From DASRDZ01 sp035569495 (GTDB lineage Bacteria > Chloroflexota > Dormibacteria > Aeolococcales > Aeolococcaceae), in assembly GCA_035569495.1 (NCBI GenBank), contig DATMMX010000032.1, positions 49,574-113,573 on the forward strand: a stretch of DNA of 64,000 bases. Direction: 5' to 3'. Position 1 is the first letter of the stretch; each line of letters opens with the position of its first letter. Shown here piece by piece: positions 43,593 through 51,333 of this stretch. Made by a program: the position numbers and the translations under genes. Under the pieces are notes generated by a model. The model was not told where the DNA came from, searched no databases, and saw nothing but the letters and a program-made list of their open reading frames with translations.

Positions 43593-44608
43593 CGCGGGCG
43601 GGGCTTCGCTGCCTGGGCTCCCACCAGCAGCGAGGCCCCGATCGCCCCGCCGAGGTCGCCGAGCGCGGCGAGCAGCACCTGCGGCGGCCGTTCGCGAAGG
43701 AACACCTGGGGACCCACGCGGGCGGCGATGCGGTCGACGTACGGCTGGCCGAGACGCACGCCGAGCCCGCCGCCGATGATCACCGCCTCCACGTCGAGCA
43801 GCGTGCACGCCGAGGCGATCCCGGTGGACAGCGCCTCGACGGCGCGGTCGACGAGGTGGTTGGCCAGCTTGTCGCCGTGTTCGAGCGCGCGCGCCCACAC
43901 CCCGCTGGTCATGCGGTCGATGCCGCGCTCCTGCATGATCGGCAGCAGCACCGACTTGGTCCCGTGGGCGATCCTGCGCCGCGCCCGCACCTCCATCGCC
44001 GCCCGCCCCGCGTAGGCCTCGACGTGGCCGCGCCGCCCGCAGCGGCAGAGCGCGCCGCCGCGCCGGATGATGGTGTGGCCGATCTCCCCCGCGGCGCCGC
44101 GGCCATGCCAGATGGTGCGGTTCAGGACGATGCCGCCGCCGACGCCGGTGCCCCAGAAGACGCCGAGCAGCGAGTCGAAGTCGCGTCCCGCGCCCAGCTC
44201 GACCTCGGCGCGGGTGGCGACGCGCACGTCGTTGTCGACGAACACCGGCGCGCCCAGCGTTTTGGACAGCTCTGGCCCGATCGGGTAGGCGGTCTTCCAG
44301 GGCAGGTTGGGCGGCTCGGCGACGGTGCCCTTGACGGCGTCGATGGCGCCCGGGCAGCCGACGCCGACGCCGGCGAGCTGCGCCGCTTCCACCCCCGCGG
44401 CCCTGGCCGCGCCGCGCAGAGCCGCCGCCATGGCGGCAACGACCCCCCTGGGGCCCCTGGTCAGCGGCGTCGCCTGGCGATCCTGCCCGCGCACGGTGCC
44501 GCGCGCGTCGACCACGACCGCCTGGATCTTGGTGCCGCCGACGTCGATGCCGCCGCGGAGCGCGCCGCCGCGCGGACTCGCGGCGGGTCGTCCCCCGGCA
44601 GTCGGCAT
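43589..44608 (-). CDS. glk: ROK-family glucokinase
   Basis: The protein is 339 residues and phosphorylates glucose with ATP. The ROK fold is clear: ALRGGIDVGGTKIQAVVVD (phosphate-1), GVGCPGAIDAVKG, PVFVDNDVRVATRAE (catalytic Asp), VFWGTGVGGGIVLNR and GEIGHTII. The ROK zinc site normally reads CxCGxxGCxE; here it is CRCGRRGHVEA, with His in the place of the third Cys, which may still bind zinc. ATG 44608 is 9 bp after the stop of fbaB. TAGACT (44620-44615), overlapping that stop, ends 6 bases before the ATG, so an additional leaderless start is possible. Confidence 0.9.
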   Translation of the reverse strand: MPTAGGRPAASPRGGALRGGIDVGGTKIQAVVVDARGTVRGQDRQATPLTRGPRGVVAAMAAALRGAARAAGVEAAQLAGVGVGCPGAIDAVKGTVAEPPNLPWKTAYPIGPELSKTLGAPVFVDNDVRVATRAEVELGAGRDFDSLLGVFWGTGVGGGIVLNRTIWHGRGAAGEIGHTIIRRGGALCRCGRRGHVEAYAGRAAMEVRARRRIAHGTKSVLLPIMQERGIDRMTSGVWARALEHGDKLANHLVDRAVEALSTGIASACTLLDVEAVIIGGGLGVRLGQPYVDRIAARVGPQVFLRERPPQVLLAALGDLGGAIGASLLVGAQAAKPRPR

Positions 44609-44617
44609 CCGCGCAGT

Positions 44618-45688
44618 CTAGGCGACGGTCACGGAGGCGTCGAGGTACACGTCCTGGACGGCGTTGAGCAGCTCCACGCCCTCGTTCATGGGACGCTGGA
44701 ACGCCTTGCGCCCGGAGATCAGCCCGGCGCCACCGGCGCGCTTGTTGATCACCGCGGTGCGCACCGCCTCGCGCAGGTCGTTCGCCCCCGACGAGGCGCC
44801 GCCGCTGTTGATCAGCGGCGAGCGGCCCGAGAAGTTGTTGAGCACCTGGTAGCGGCAGAGGTCGATGGGATGCGGCGTGGTCAGCCGCTCGTAGACCAGG
44901 GGCGACGTCTTGCCGAACTTCAGCGCGGTGAAGCCGCCGTTGGTCTCGGGCATCTTCTGCTTGATGATGTCGGCCTGGATGGTCACGCCGAGGTGGTTGG
45001 CCTGGCCGGTGAGGTCGGCGGCGAGGTGGTAGTCGGTGCCGTCGACGACGAAGGCGGGATTGCGCAGGTAGCACCACAGCACCGTGGCCATGCCCAGCGA
45101 GTGGGCCTCCTCGAAGGCCTCGGTGACCTCCTGGAGCTGCCGCGTCGCCTCCTCGGAGCCGAAGTAGATGGTGGCGCCGACGGCGACCGCGCCCATCTCC
45201 CACGCCTGGCGGACGCTGCCGAACATGGTCTGGTCGTACTTGTTGGGATAGGTGAGCAGCTCGTTGTGGTTGAGCTTGACGATGAAGGGGATCCGGTGCG
45301 CGTACTTGCGCGCCACCGAGCCGAGCACCCCGAAGGTCGAGGCCACCGCGTTGCAGCCGCCCTCGATGGCCAGCTTGACGATGTTCTCGCCGTCGAAATA
45401 CTTGGGGTTGGGCGCGAACGACGCGCCCGCCGAGTGCTCGATGCCCTGGTCGACCGGCAGGATCGACATGTAGCCGGTGCCGGCCAGCCGCCCGTGGTCG
45501 AACAGCTCCTGCAGGGAGCGCTGCACACGGACCGAGCGGTCACTGACGGACACGATGCGGTCGACGAAGTCCGGCCCGGGGAGGTGCAGCTCCTCCTTGG
45601 GGATCGCCGTCGCGCGGTGCTCCAGCAGGCTCTTGGCCTCGTCGCCGAGAAGCTCGACCAGACGGTCGGTGGTGGTCACGGTCGCCAT
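44618..45688 (-). CDS. fbaB: Class I fructose-bisphosphate aldolase (FbaB type)
   Basis: The protein is 356 residues, close to E. coli FbaB (350) and similar along its whole length. It interconverts fructose-1,6-bisphosphate and two triose phosphates by a Schiff-base mechanism. Motifs include GRLAGTGYMSILPVDQGIEH, PFIVKLNHNELLTYPN, GAVAVGATIYFGSEEATR and INKRAGGAGLISGRKAF, with the lysines of the active barrel. ATG 45688 was chosen; TAGCAT ends 8 bases upstream with no ribosome site. It is the first gene of an operon with glk. Confidence 0.95.
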   Translation of the reverse strand: MATVTTTDRLVELLGDEAKSLLEHRATAIPKEELHLPGPDFVDRIVSVSDRSVRVQRSLQELFDHGRLAGTGYMSILPVDQGIEHSAGASFAPNPKYFDGENIVKLAIEGGCNAVASTFGVLGSVARKYAHRIPFIVKLNHNELLTYPNKYDQTMFGSVRQAWEMGAVAVGATIYFGSEEATRQLQEVTEAFEEAHSLGMATVLWCYLRNPAFVVDGTDYHLAADLTGQANHLGVTIQADIIKQKMPETNGGFTALKFGKTSPLVYERLTTPHPIDLCRYQVLNNFSGRSPLINSGGASSGANDLREAVRTAVINKRAGGAGLISGRKAFQRPMNEGVELLNAVQDVYLDASVTVA

Positions 45689-45728
45689 GGGGGTACATGC
45701 TAGCCCGAGGGGTCGGCACAATGGCGCA

Positions 45729-46757
45729 ATGCCCGCCGACGCACCCGCGGTCGCCGCCCTGCGCCGCATCGCCTTCCTGCTCGAACGCGCGCACGAGCCC
45801 ACCTACCGCGTCCAGGCCTTCCGCCGCGCCGCCGCCACGGTGGAGACCATGGACGCCGCCGAGCTCGACCGTCGCGTCGCCGCCGGCACCCTGGAGCAGC
45901 TCCAGGGCATCGGCAAGGTGACCGCGCTGGCCATCACCGAGGCGCAGCATGGCGAGACCCCCATCTACCTGCGCCGCCTCGAGGCAACTGAGGGCACGCC
46001 GGTCCAGGAGGGCAGCGCCGCCATCCGCCAGGCCCTGCGCGGCGACTGCCACACCCACTCCGACTGGTCCGACGGCGGCAGCCCCATCCGCGAGATGGCC
46101 GAGACCGCGCGCGACCTGGGCCACGAGTACATGGTGCTCACCGACCACTCGCCGCGCCTCAGCGTCGCCAACGGGCTGAGCCCAGCGCGCCTTCGCGAGC
46201 AGCTTGCCGTGGTGCGCGGGCTCAACGAGGAGCTGGCGCCGTTCCGCATCCTCACCGGCATCGAGGTCGACATCAACGAGGACGGCACCCTCGACCAGGA
46301 GCCCGAGCTGCTCGCCCAGCTCGACGTGGTGGTCGCCAGCGTGCACAGCAAGCTGCGCATGCCGCGCGAGGAGATGACGGTGCGCATGGTCACCGCCATC
46401 GCCAATCCGCACACCGACATCCTCGGCCACTGCACCGGCCGCCTGGTGGTGGGGCGGGGGAGACCCGAGTCGGAGTTCGACCCGGAGATCGTCTTCGAGG
46501 CCTGCCGCCGCTTCGACGTGGCGGTGGAGATCAACTCGCGGCCGGAGCGCAAGGACCCGCCCAAGCGGCTGCTCCGGCTCGCCGTCGAGGCCGGGTGCAA
46601 ACTGAGCATCGACACCGACGCGCACGCGCCCGGACAGCTCGACTGGCAGACCATCGGCTGCGACCGCGCCGCCGCCTGCGGAGTTGCGGTCGAGTCCGTC
46701 ATCAACACGCAGAGCGCCGATGCGCTGGTGGCGTGGGCGGCGGCGCGCCGGGCCTAG
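45729..46757 (+). CDS. PolX-like PHP phosphoesterase with helix-hairpin-helix, no polymerase domain
   Basis: The protein is 342 residues. The N-terminus (1-95) is the HhH-type region of PolX (LEQLQGIGKVTALAITEAQHG). The polymerase palm of PolX is missing. The PHP domain follows with all metal motifs: CHTHSDWSDGG, TDHSPRL, GIEVDIN, ASVHS, HTDILGHCTGR and DTDAHAP. PHP domains in PolX are Mn-dependent 3'-5' exonucleases or phosphatases, so DNA repair is one possibility and histidinol-phosphatase-like chemistry another. ATG 45729 was chosen; an upstream ATG at 45721 is out of frame. Confidence 0.82.
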   Translation: MPADAPAVAALRRIAFLLERAHEPTYRVQAFRRAAATVETMDAAELDRRVAAGTLEQLQGIGKVTALAITEAQHGETPIYLRRLEATEGTPVQEGSAAIRQALRGDCHTHSDWSDGGSPIREMAETARDLGHEYMVLTDHSPRLSVANGLSPARLREQLAVVRGLNEELAPFRILTGIEVDINEDGTLDQEPELLAQLDVVVASVHSKLRMPREEMTVRMVTAIANPHTDILGHCTGRLVVGRGRPESEFDPEIVFEACRRFDVAVEINSRPERKDPPKRLLRLAVEAGCKLSIDTDAHAPGQLDWQTIGCDRAAACGVAVESVINTQSADALVAWAAARRA

Positions 46758-46766
46758 CCGGCGGCC

Positions 46767-47012
46767 TCAGGCCTCGTGGTCGTGCTCGCGGAAGTCGGCG
46801 GCGTAGGCCGACGCGATCAGCACGTTGAGCACCGCCGCCACCAGGATGATCGGCACCCGCACGGTGGCGTCGAGCCCGTTCATGGCGAACCAGATGACCA
46901 CCGCGGCGCCGACGCTGGTGGCCAGCACCGTGGCCCACAGCCCGGGACGCTGCCGCACCAGGGCGCGGGCGCGCACGATGCGGTCGGCGAGGCGGGGGGA
47001 CGGCTCGGGCAC
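46767..47012 (-). CDS. Small two-helix membrane protein
   Basis: The protein is 81 residues from GTG 47012. An amphipathic basic N-terminus (LADRIVRARALVRQRPGLW) is followed by two hydrophobic helices (ATVLATSVGAAVVIWFAM and VPIILVAAVLNVLIASAYA) and an acidic/His tail. No family recognised. It converges with the PHP gene and lies 33 bp after the MgtC-like gene, so it may be the end of the polyphosphate operon. Confidence 0.6.
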   Translation of the reverse strand: MPEPSPRLADRIVRARALVRQRPGLWATVLATSVGAAVVIWFAMNGLDATVRVPIILVAAVLNVLIASAYAADFREHDHEA

Positions 47013-47045
47013 GTCATCACTGTGCCACGGGGGGACGCGGACGAA

Positions 47046-47684
47046 TCAGACCATCCAGGTCATGCCGCGCACCTCGGCCACCGGCCGGGCGGCGTCGGCC
47101 GCCGTCTCGGGCGAGAGGTGGCCGGGGACCTCCAGGCTGAGCGTCGCCGACCGCCCCTCCGGGTTGTCGGTGCACTCGATGCTGCGCACCAGCGCGCCGG
47201 TGGCGCTGATCCGCCGCACCACGGCGTCCACGTCCTGTCCGGGATCGAGCCCGAGCACCAGCTCGGCGCGCCGGGTGCGCCAGCGCCGCAGCAGCCCGAC
47301 CTCGACGCGCCTGGCGGCGTGGAGCACGACCACCGCCACCGCCGTGGCCACCACCGCGCCCACCCAGCGCCCGTAGGCGGTGGCCACGCCGATCGCGGCG
47401 ACCACCCAGAGGCTGGCCGCGGTGGCGATGCCGCGCACCACCACGCCGGTGCGGACGATGGCCGCCGCGCCCAGGAAGCCCACCCCGGTGACGATCTGCG
47501 CCGCGATCCGCGTGGTGTCGTTGGGCACGGTGACGGAGACCAGGGCGAAGAGCGCGGCCCCCATCGCCACCAGTAGGTGGGTGCGCAGCCCGGCCGGCTC
47601 GTCGGCGAGCTGCCGCTCCAGGCCGACCACGGCGCCCAGCGACGCGGCGACCAGCAGGCGAAGGACGAGCTCGGCGTCGGTCAT
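47046..47684 (-). CDS. MgtC/SapB-family membrane protein
   Basis: The protein is 212 residues with about five helices in the first 130 residues. It has the family signature GLERQLADEPAGLRTHLLVAMGAAL and the helix ITTGVGFLGAAAI-like stretch IVTGVGFLGAAAIVRTG. The C-terminal 75 residues form an ACT-like cytosolic domain. MgtC proteins affect magnesium and phosphate homeostasis and inhibit ATP synthase in Salmonella. It lies 28 bp downstream of the SixA-like gene, so co-transcription with the polyphosphate genes is likely; magnesium is the counter-ion of polyphosphate, which makes the pairing sensible. Confidence 0.85.
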   Translation of the reverse strand: MTDAELVLRLLVAASLGAVVGLERQLADEPAGLRTHLLVAMGAALFALVSVTVPNDTTRIAAQIVTGVGFLGAAAIVRTGVVVRGIATAASLWVVAAIGVATAYGRWVGAVVATAVAVVVLHAARRVEVGLLRRWRTRRAELVLGLDPGQDVDAVVRRISATGALVRSIECTDNPEGRSATLSLEVPGHLSPETAADAARPVAEVRGMTWMV

Positions 47685-47712
47685 GCCTGGTTCGCTGGCC
47701 TCCCGGTGACAG

Positions 47713-48204
47713 CTACCGCGCGTCCGGCGACGGCGGAGGCAGGTAGCGTGCCCGAACCACCCGCCCGGCTGCATCCCCCTCCAGCACCCAGGTCGACGCC
47801 TTGGGCCAGGTCAGCGGGCCCTCGAAGCGCATGCCCGCCGAGCGCAGCAGGTCGAGCACGCCGGGGATGACGTCGCCGTGGCTGCACGCCGCGGTGGCGC
47901 CGCCGCGGGCCAGCGCCGCCTCGATCAGGTCGAGCGCATCGCGCGGGTCGGCGCCTTCGAGCAGCCGGTCGTCGCTCTCGACGCGCCGCCCGTGCGCCTC
48001 GGCCAGCGGCTCCAGCGTCTGCACGCAGCGCAGCGAGGGGCTGCTCACCGCCTGGCGCAGCGACGTGACGCCAAGACCCGTGACCAGCCCGCGCGCCTGG
48101 CGCCACCCCTTGGGGCTGAGCGGGCGCTGCGAGTCGTCGCCGGTCCAGGCGGCGCGGTCGCCGGCGTGGGCGTGGCGGACCAGGTGGAGGACCGGGGCGC
48201 TCAC
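47713..48204 (-). CDS. SixA-like histidine phosphatase
   Basis: The protein is 163 residues. The histidine-phosphatase core is LHLVRHAHAGDR (RHG-type with Ala for Gly, catalytic His), SSPSLRCVQTLEPLAE, and the second His in ACSHGDVIP. The small size and lack of extra lobes match SixA. GTG 48204 overlaps the CHAD stop (GTGA); a GTG two codons upstream is less well placed. SixA-like proteins next to CHAD and ppk are recurrent partners; substrate could be phospho-His or a polyphosphate-derived molecule. Confidence 0.85.
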   Translation of the reverse strand: MSAPVLHLVRHAHAGDRAAWTGDDSQRPLSPKGWRQARGLVTGLGVTSLRQAVSSPSLRCVQTLEPLAEAHGRRVESDDRLLEGADPRDALDLIEAALARGGATAACSHGDVIPGVLDLLRSAGMRFEGPLTWPKASTWVLEGDAAGRVVRARYLPPPSPDAR

Positions 48205-49184
48205 ATCCACGAGCGCAGCCGCTTGACCGAGGCGCGGTCCCAGGCCGGGCGCCAGCCGGCCCGGCAGCGGGCGGCCTCGGCCTGCTCCAGCCCGGCCAGC
48301 GTCCCGGCGGCGAAGGCGGCCTCGGGGTGGCGGCCCGCCGCCTCGCGCAGCCAGCCCTGGGCGACCACGGCGTCGTGGTGGTCGCCGAGCACCTCCTGGA
48401 GCTTGGCGACGGCGCGGGCGAAGTCGGTCGCCTGCTGCCCGACCACGGGGGCGACCGCCTCGGCGGCGTAGCGGGCGCGCTTGGCCAGGATGCGCACCTC
48501 GTGGAGCGCCGCGTCGGGCGGCTCGTCGCCGAGGGCGCGGACCGCTCTGTTGAGGCGGCGCCAGGGCCTGGCGGCGAGCGGCGGCAGCACGCTCGCGGCG
48601 GGCTCGGCGGCCTCCTCGACCACCACGGGGCGGGCGGCGGCGGCGGCCAGGTCGGCGAGCAGCGCGTCGTAGCGGGGGTCGCGCATGGCGGCGAGCAGCC
48701 TGGCGCGGTCCGAGGTGCGGGTGGCGACGAGGTCGGCGAGCACCGCCTCGGCGCCCTGGCGCTCGGCCTCAGGCAGGGTGGCCGCGGCGTCGCGGAGCCG
48801 CTGCAGGAGCACGTCGGCGTCGCGCACCGCGCCGAGCAACGCGGCAAACTCGCTCAGCTCGTCGCGCAGCCGCTGCGTCCATTGCGCATCGAGCAGGGAG
48901 GAGAAGGTGCGCAGGTCGGAGCGCAGCCGCCGGGTGGCGACGCGCGCCTGGTGGACGCCCTCCGGGTCGACGCCGCGGCGCACCACCGGGTCGTGGCGGA
49001 CCAGCCGGTCCACCGAGGCGGCGATGGCGCGGCGCACGGCGTCGGCGGCGGTGGGGTCGTCGGGCAGGTCGGGGACGGCGATGCGCGGCAGGACGCGCCG
49101 CTGCCGTGCGGGCGTTGCCGCCCTCGTCGCCGGGGGGGCGGCCTTCTTCGCCGCCGGGCGCGGCCGCCGCGGCGCGGCGCTCAC
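48201..49184 (-). CDS. CHAD-domain polyphosphate-associated protein
   Basis: The protein is 327 residues from GTG 49184, overlapping the ppk stop (GTGA). The first 35 residues are Ala/Lys/Arg/Pro-rich and very basic. The CHAD domain follows, all-helical with conserved His and basic residues: GVHQARVATRRLRSDLRTF near the start and LHEVRILAKRARYAAEAV in the second half, where the repeated H-x-x-R pattern binds phosphate chains. CHAD proteins bind polyphosphate and localise to its granules. Tight coupling to ppk supports that role. Confidence 0.9.
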   Translation of the reverse strand: MSAAPRRPRPAAKKAAPPATRAATPARQRRVLPRIAVPDLPDDPTAADAVRRAIAASVDRLVRHDPVVRRGVDPEGVHQARVATRRLRSDLRTFSSLLDAQWTQRLRDELSEFAALLGAVRDADVLLQRLRDAAATLPEAERQGAEAVLADLVATRTSDRARLLAAMRDPRYDALLADLAAAAARPVVVEEAAEPAASVLPPLAARPWRRLNRAVRALGDEPPDAALHEVRILAKRARYAAEAVAPVVGQQATDFARAVAKLQEVLGDHHDAVVAQGWLREAAGRHPEAAFAAGTLAGLEQAEAARCRAGWRPAWDRASVKRLRSWM

Positions 49185-51214
49185 GGCGTGCCCTGGGCCC
49201 GGGCCAGGGCCAGCTCCTGCAACCGGACCTGGGTGTTGATGCCAACCCTGGTGGGAACTCGCGACCAGGTGGCGTCGCGCAGCTCCCAGGCGAGCACGTC
49301 GTCGCTGAGGTTGATGGCGATGATCTCGTCGAGCCGGGCCCGCAGCGCCGGCGACTCCACCGGCACCACCACCTCGACGCGGCGGTCGAGGTTGCGCTGC
49401 ATCAGGTCGGCGGAGCCGATGTAGTGGACCACCTCGCCGCCGTCGCCGAAGCGGAAGATGCGCGAGTGCTCCAGGTAGCGGCCGACCACGGAGCGCACCG
49501 TGATGTTCTCCGACATGCCCTCGACGCCGGGGCGCAGGCAGCAGATGCCGCGCACCACCAGGTCGATTTGCGCGCCCGCCTGCGACGCGGCGTAGAGCGC
49601 GTCGATGATCTCCGGGTCGACGAGGCTGTTGCACTTGATGGTGATGCGGCCGCCGTCGTGCGCCTGCCCGGCGATGAGTTCGAGCAGGGCGATGCGCAGG
49701 CGCGCGGGGGCGACCAGCACCTTGCGGTAGGTGCGCTGGCGGCTGTACCCGGTGAGCGCGTTGAACAGCTCGCTGAGGTCGGCGCCCAGGGCGGCGTCGG
49801 AGGTGAGCAGCCCGATGTCCTCGTAGATGCGCGCGGTGTCGGGATTGTAGTTGCCGGTGCCGACGTGGCAGTAGCGGCGGATGCCCGACTCCTCCTGGCG
49901 CACCACCAGCGTCACCTTTGCGTGCGTCTTGAATCCGACCATGCCGTAGACGACGTGCACGCCGGCGTCCTCGAGGAGCTGGGCCCAGGTGATGTTGGCC
50001 TGCTCGTCGAAGCGGGCGGTCAGCTCGATCAGCGCCACCACCTGCTTGCCGGTCTCGGCCGCCTGGGTGAGCGCGCGGATGATGGCGCTGACCGGGCCGC
50101 TGGTGCGGTACAGCGTCTGCTTGATGGCCAGCACCTGCGGGTCGGCGGCGGCCTGCTCGACGAACTCCTCCACCGAGGTCTCGAAGGAGTCGTAGGGGTG
50201 CTGCACCAGCACGTCGGTGCCGCGCAGCACGCGGAACACGTCGGCGGGCGAGTCCGGCGTCTGCGCCAGCGCGGGCACGGTGACCGGCGTCCAGGACGGG
50301 TCCTTGAGGTCGGGACGGTCGATGCGGTGGATGTCCCAGAGGCCGCCGAGGTCGAGCGGCGCCTCGACGCGGTACACGTCGTCGGGCTCCAGCTCCAATT
50401 CGCGGACCAGCAGGTCGAGGACGTCCTCCGACATCGTGGTGTCGGCCTCCAGGCGCACCGCCAGCGGCGACCGGCGGCGGCGCTGCAGGGCCGACTGCAC
50501 GGCTTCCAGCAGGTCCTCGGCCTCGTCTCCCTCGACGTCGAAGTCGGCGTTGCGGGTGAGCCGGAAGCTGTGGTGGGCGACGATCTCCATGCCCGCGAAG
50601 AGCGTGTGCAGGTGCGCCGCGATGAGCTGCTCCAGGGGGACGAAGCGCTCGCCGTCGCCGAGCGGCACGAAGCGCTGCACGTTCTGCGGCACCTTGACCC
50701 GGGCGACGTGCGACTCGTGGGTGTGCCGGTCGGCGACCACCACGGCGAGGTTGAGCGACAGGTTGGAGATGTAGGGGAAGGGATGCGCCGGGTCGACGGC
50801 CAGCGGGGTGAGCACCGGGTAGATGCGGCTGTCGAAGACCTTGGACAGCTCCGCGCGGTCGGCCTCGTGCAGTGACGACCACTCGCTGATGCGCACCCCG
50901 GCCCGCTCCAGCCGCGGGGTCAGCTCGCGCTTGAAGCAGTCCGACTGGCGACCGGTCAGCTCGGCGACGCGGACGCGGATGGCGCGGAGCTGCTCCTGCG
51001 CCGACATGCCGTCGGTCGAGCGCTGCAGCACGCCGCCGATCACCTGCTCCTTCAGCCCGGCCACCCGCACCTGGAAGAATTCGTCCAGGTTGCGGCTGAA
51101 GATGGCCATGAACTTGGCCCGCTCCAGCAGCGGCTGGGCCTCGTCCTCGGCGAGGGCGAGCACGCGTGTGTTGAAGTCCAGCCAGCTCAGCTCGCGGTTG
51201 AGGTAGCGGCTCAC
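49181..51214 (-). CDS. ppk1: Polyphosphate kinase 1
   Basis: The protein is 677 residues, normal for PPK1. It polymerises the gamma-phosphate of ATP into polyphosphate, reversibly. Domains: N-terminal four-helix bundle starting SRYLNRELSWLDFNTRVLA; head domain; then C1 and C2 phospholipase-D-like domains with the phosphorylated His in KTHAKVTLVVRQE (about residue 430) and the second His in HSRIFRFGDGGEVVHYIGSADLMQRNLDRR. GTG 51214 begins the conserved N-terminus. TATGCT ends 6 bases before it, so the mRNA is probably leaderless. It heads the operon ppk1-CHAD-sixA-mgtC. Confidence 0.96.
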   Translation of the reverse strand: MSRYLNRELSWLDFNTRVLALAEDEAQPLLERAKFMAIFSRNLDEFFQVRVAGLKEQVIGGVLQRSTDGMSAQEQLRAIRVRVAELTGRQSDCFKRELTPRLERAGVRISEWSSLHEADRAELSKVFDSRIYPVLTPLAVDPAHPFPYISNLSLNLAVVVADRHTHESHVARVKVPQNVQRFVPLGDGERFVPLEQLIAAHLHTLFAGMEIVAHHSFRLTRNADFDVEGDEAEDLLEAVQSALQRRRRSPLAVRLEADTTMSEDVLDLLVRELELEPDDVYRVEAPLDLGGLWDIHRIDRPDLKDPSWTPVTVPALAQTPDSPADVFRVLRGTDVLVQHPYDSFETSVEEFVEQAAADPQVLAIKQTLYRTSGPVSAIIRALTQAAETGKQVVALIELTARFDEQANITWAQLLEDAGVHVVYGMVGFKTHAKVTLVVRQEESGIRRYCHVGTGNYNPDTARIYEDIGLLTSDAALGADLSELFNALTGYSRQRTYRKVLVAPARLRIALLELIAGQAHDGGRITIKCNSLVDPEIIDALYAASQAGAQIDLVVRGICCLRPGVEGMSENITVRSVVGRYLEHSRIFRFGDGGEVVHYIGSADLMQRNLDRRVEVVVPVESPALRARLDEIIAINLSDDVLAWELRDATWSRVPTRVGINTQVRLQELALARAQGTP

Positions 51215-51220
51215 CGGGGG

Positions 51221-51226
51221 AGCATA
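51221..51226 (-). promoter_or_regulatory. TATGCT -10 box of the ppk1 operon (leaderless start)
   Basis: On the minus strand TATGCT ends 6 bases before the ppk1 GTG and no ribosome site exists between. The probable -35 (CCGACC, about 17 bases upstream) is weak. It is the clearest leaderless-type signal of the window. Confidence 0.55.
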
Positions 51227-51333
51227 GCCGTGCGGCGGGGGGAGGTCGGTCGCCGGCCGCAGGCCTTAACCAGCCCACAATCGCAGCGAGGCATACTGGC
51301 CCGGTCGCCGCATCCCCCATTGGACGAGGTCTG

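Noticed and set aside
41538..45203. Open frame of 1221 codons on the minus strand across the PQQ protein, glk and fbaB
   Set aside because: It overlaps three genes with clear family motifs in other frames and itself matches nothing.
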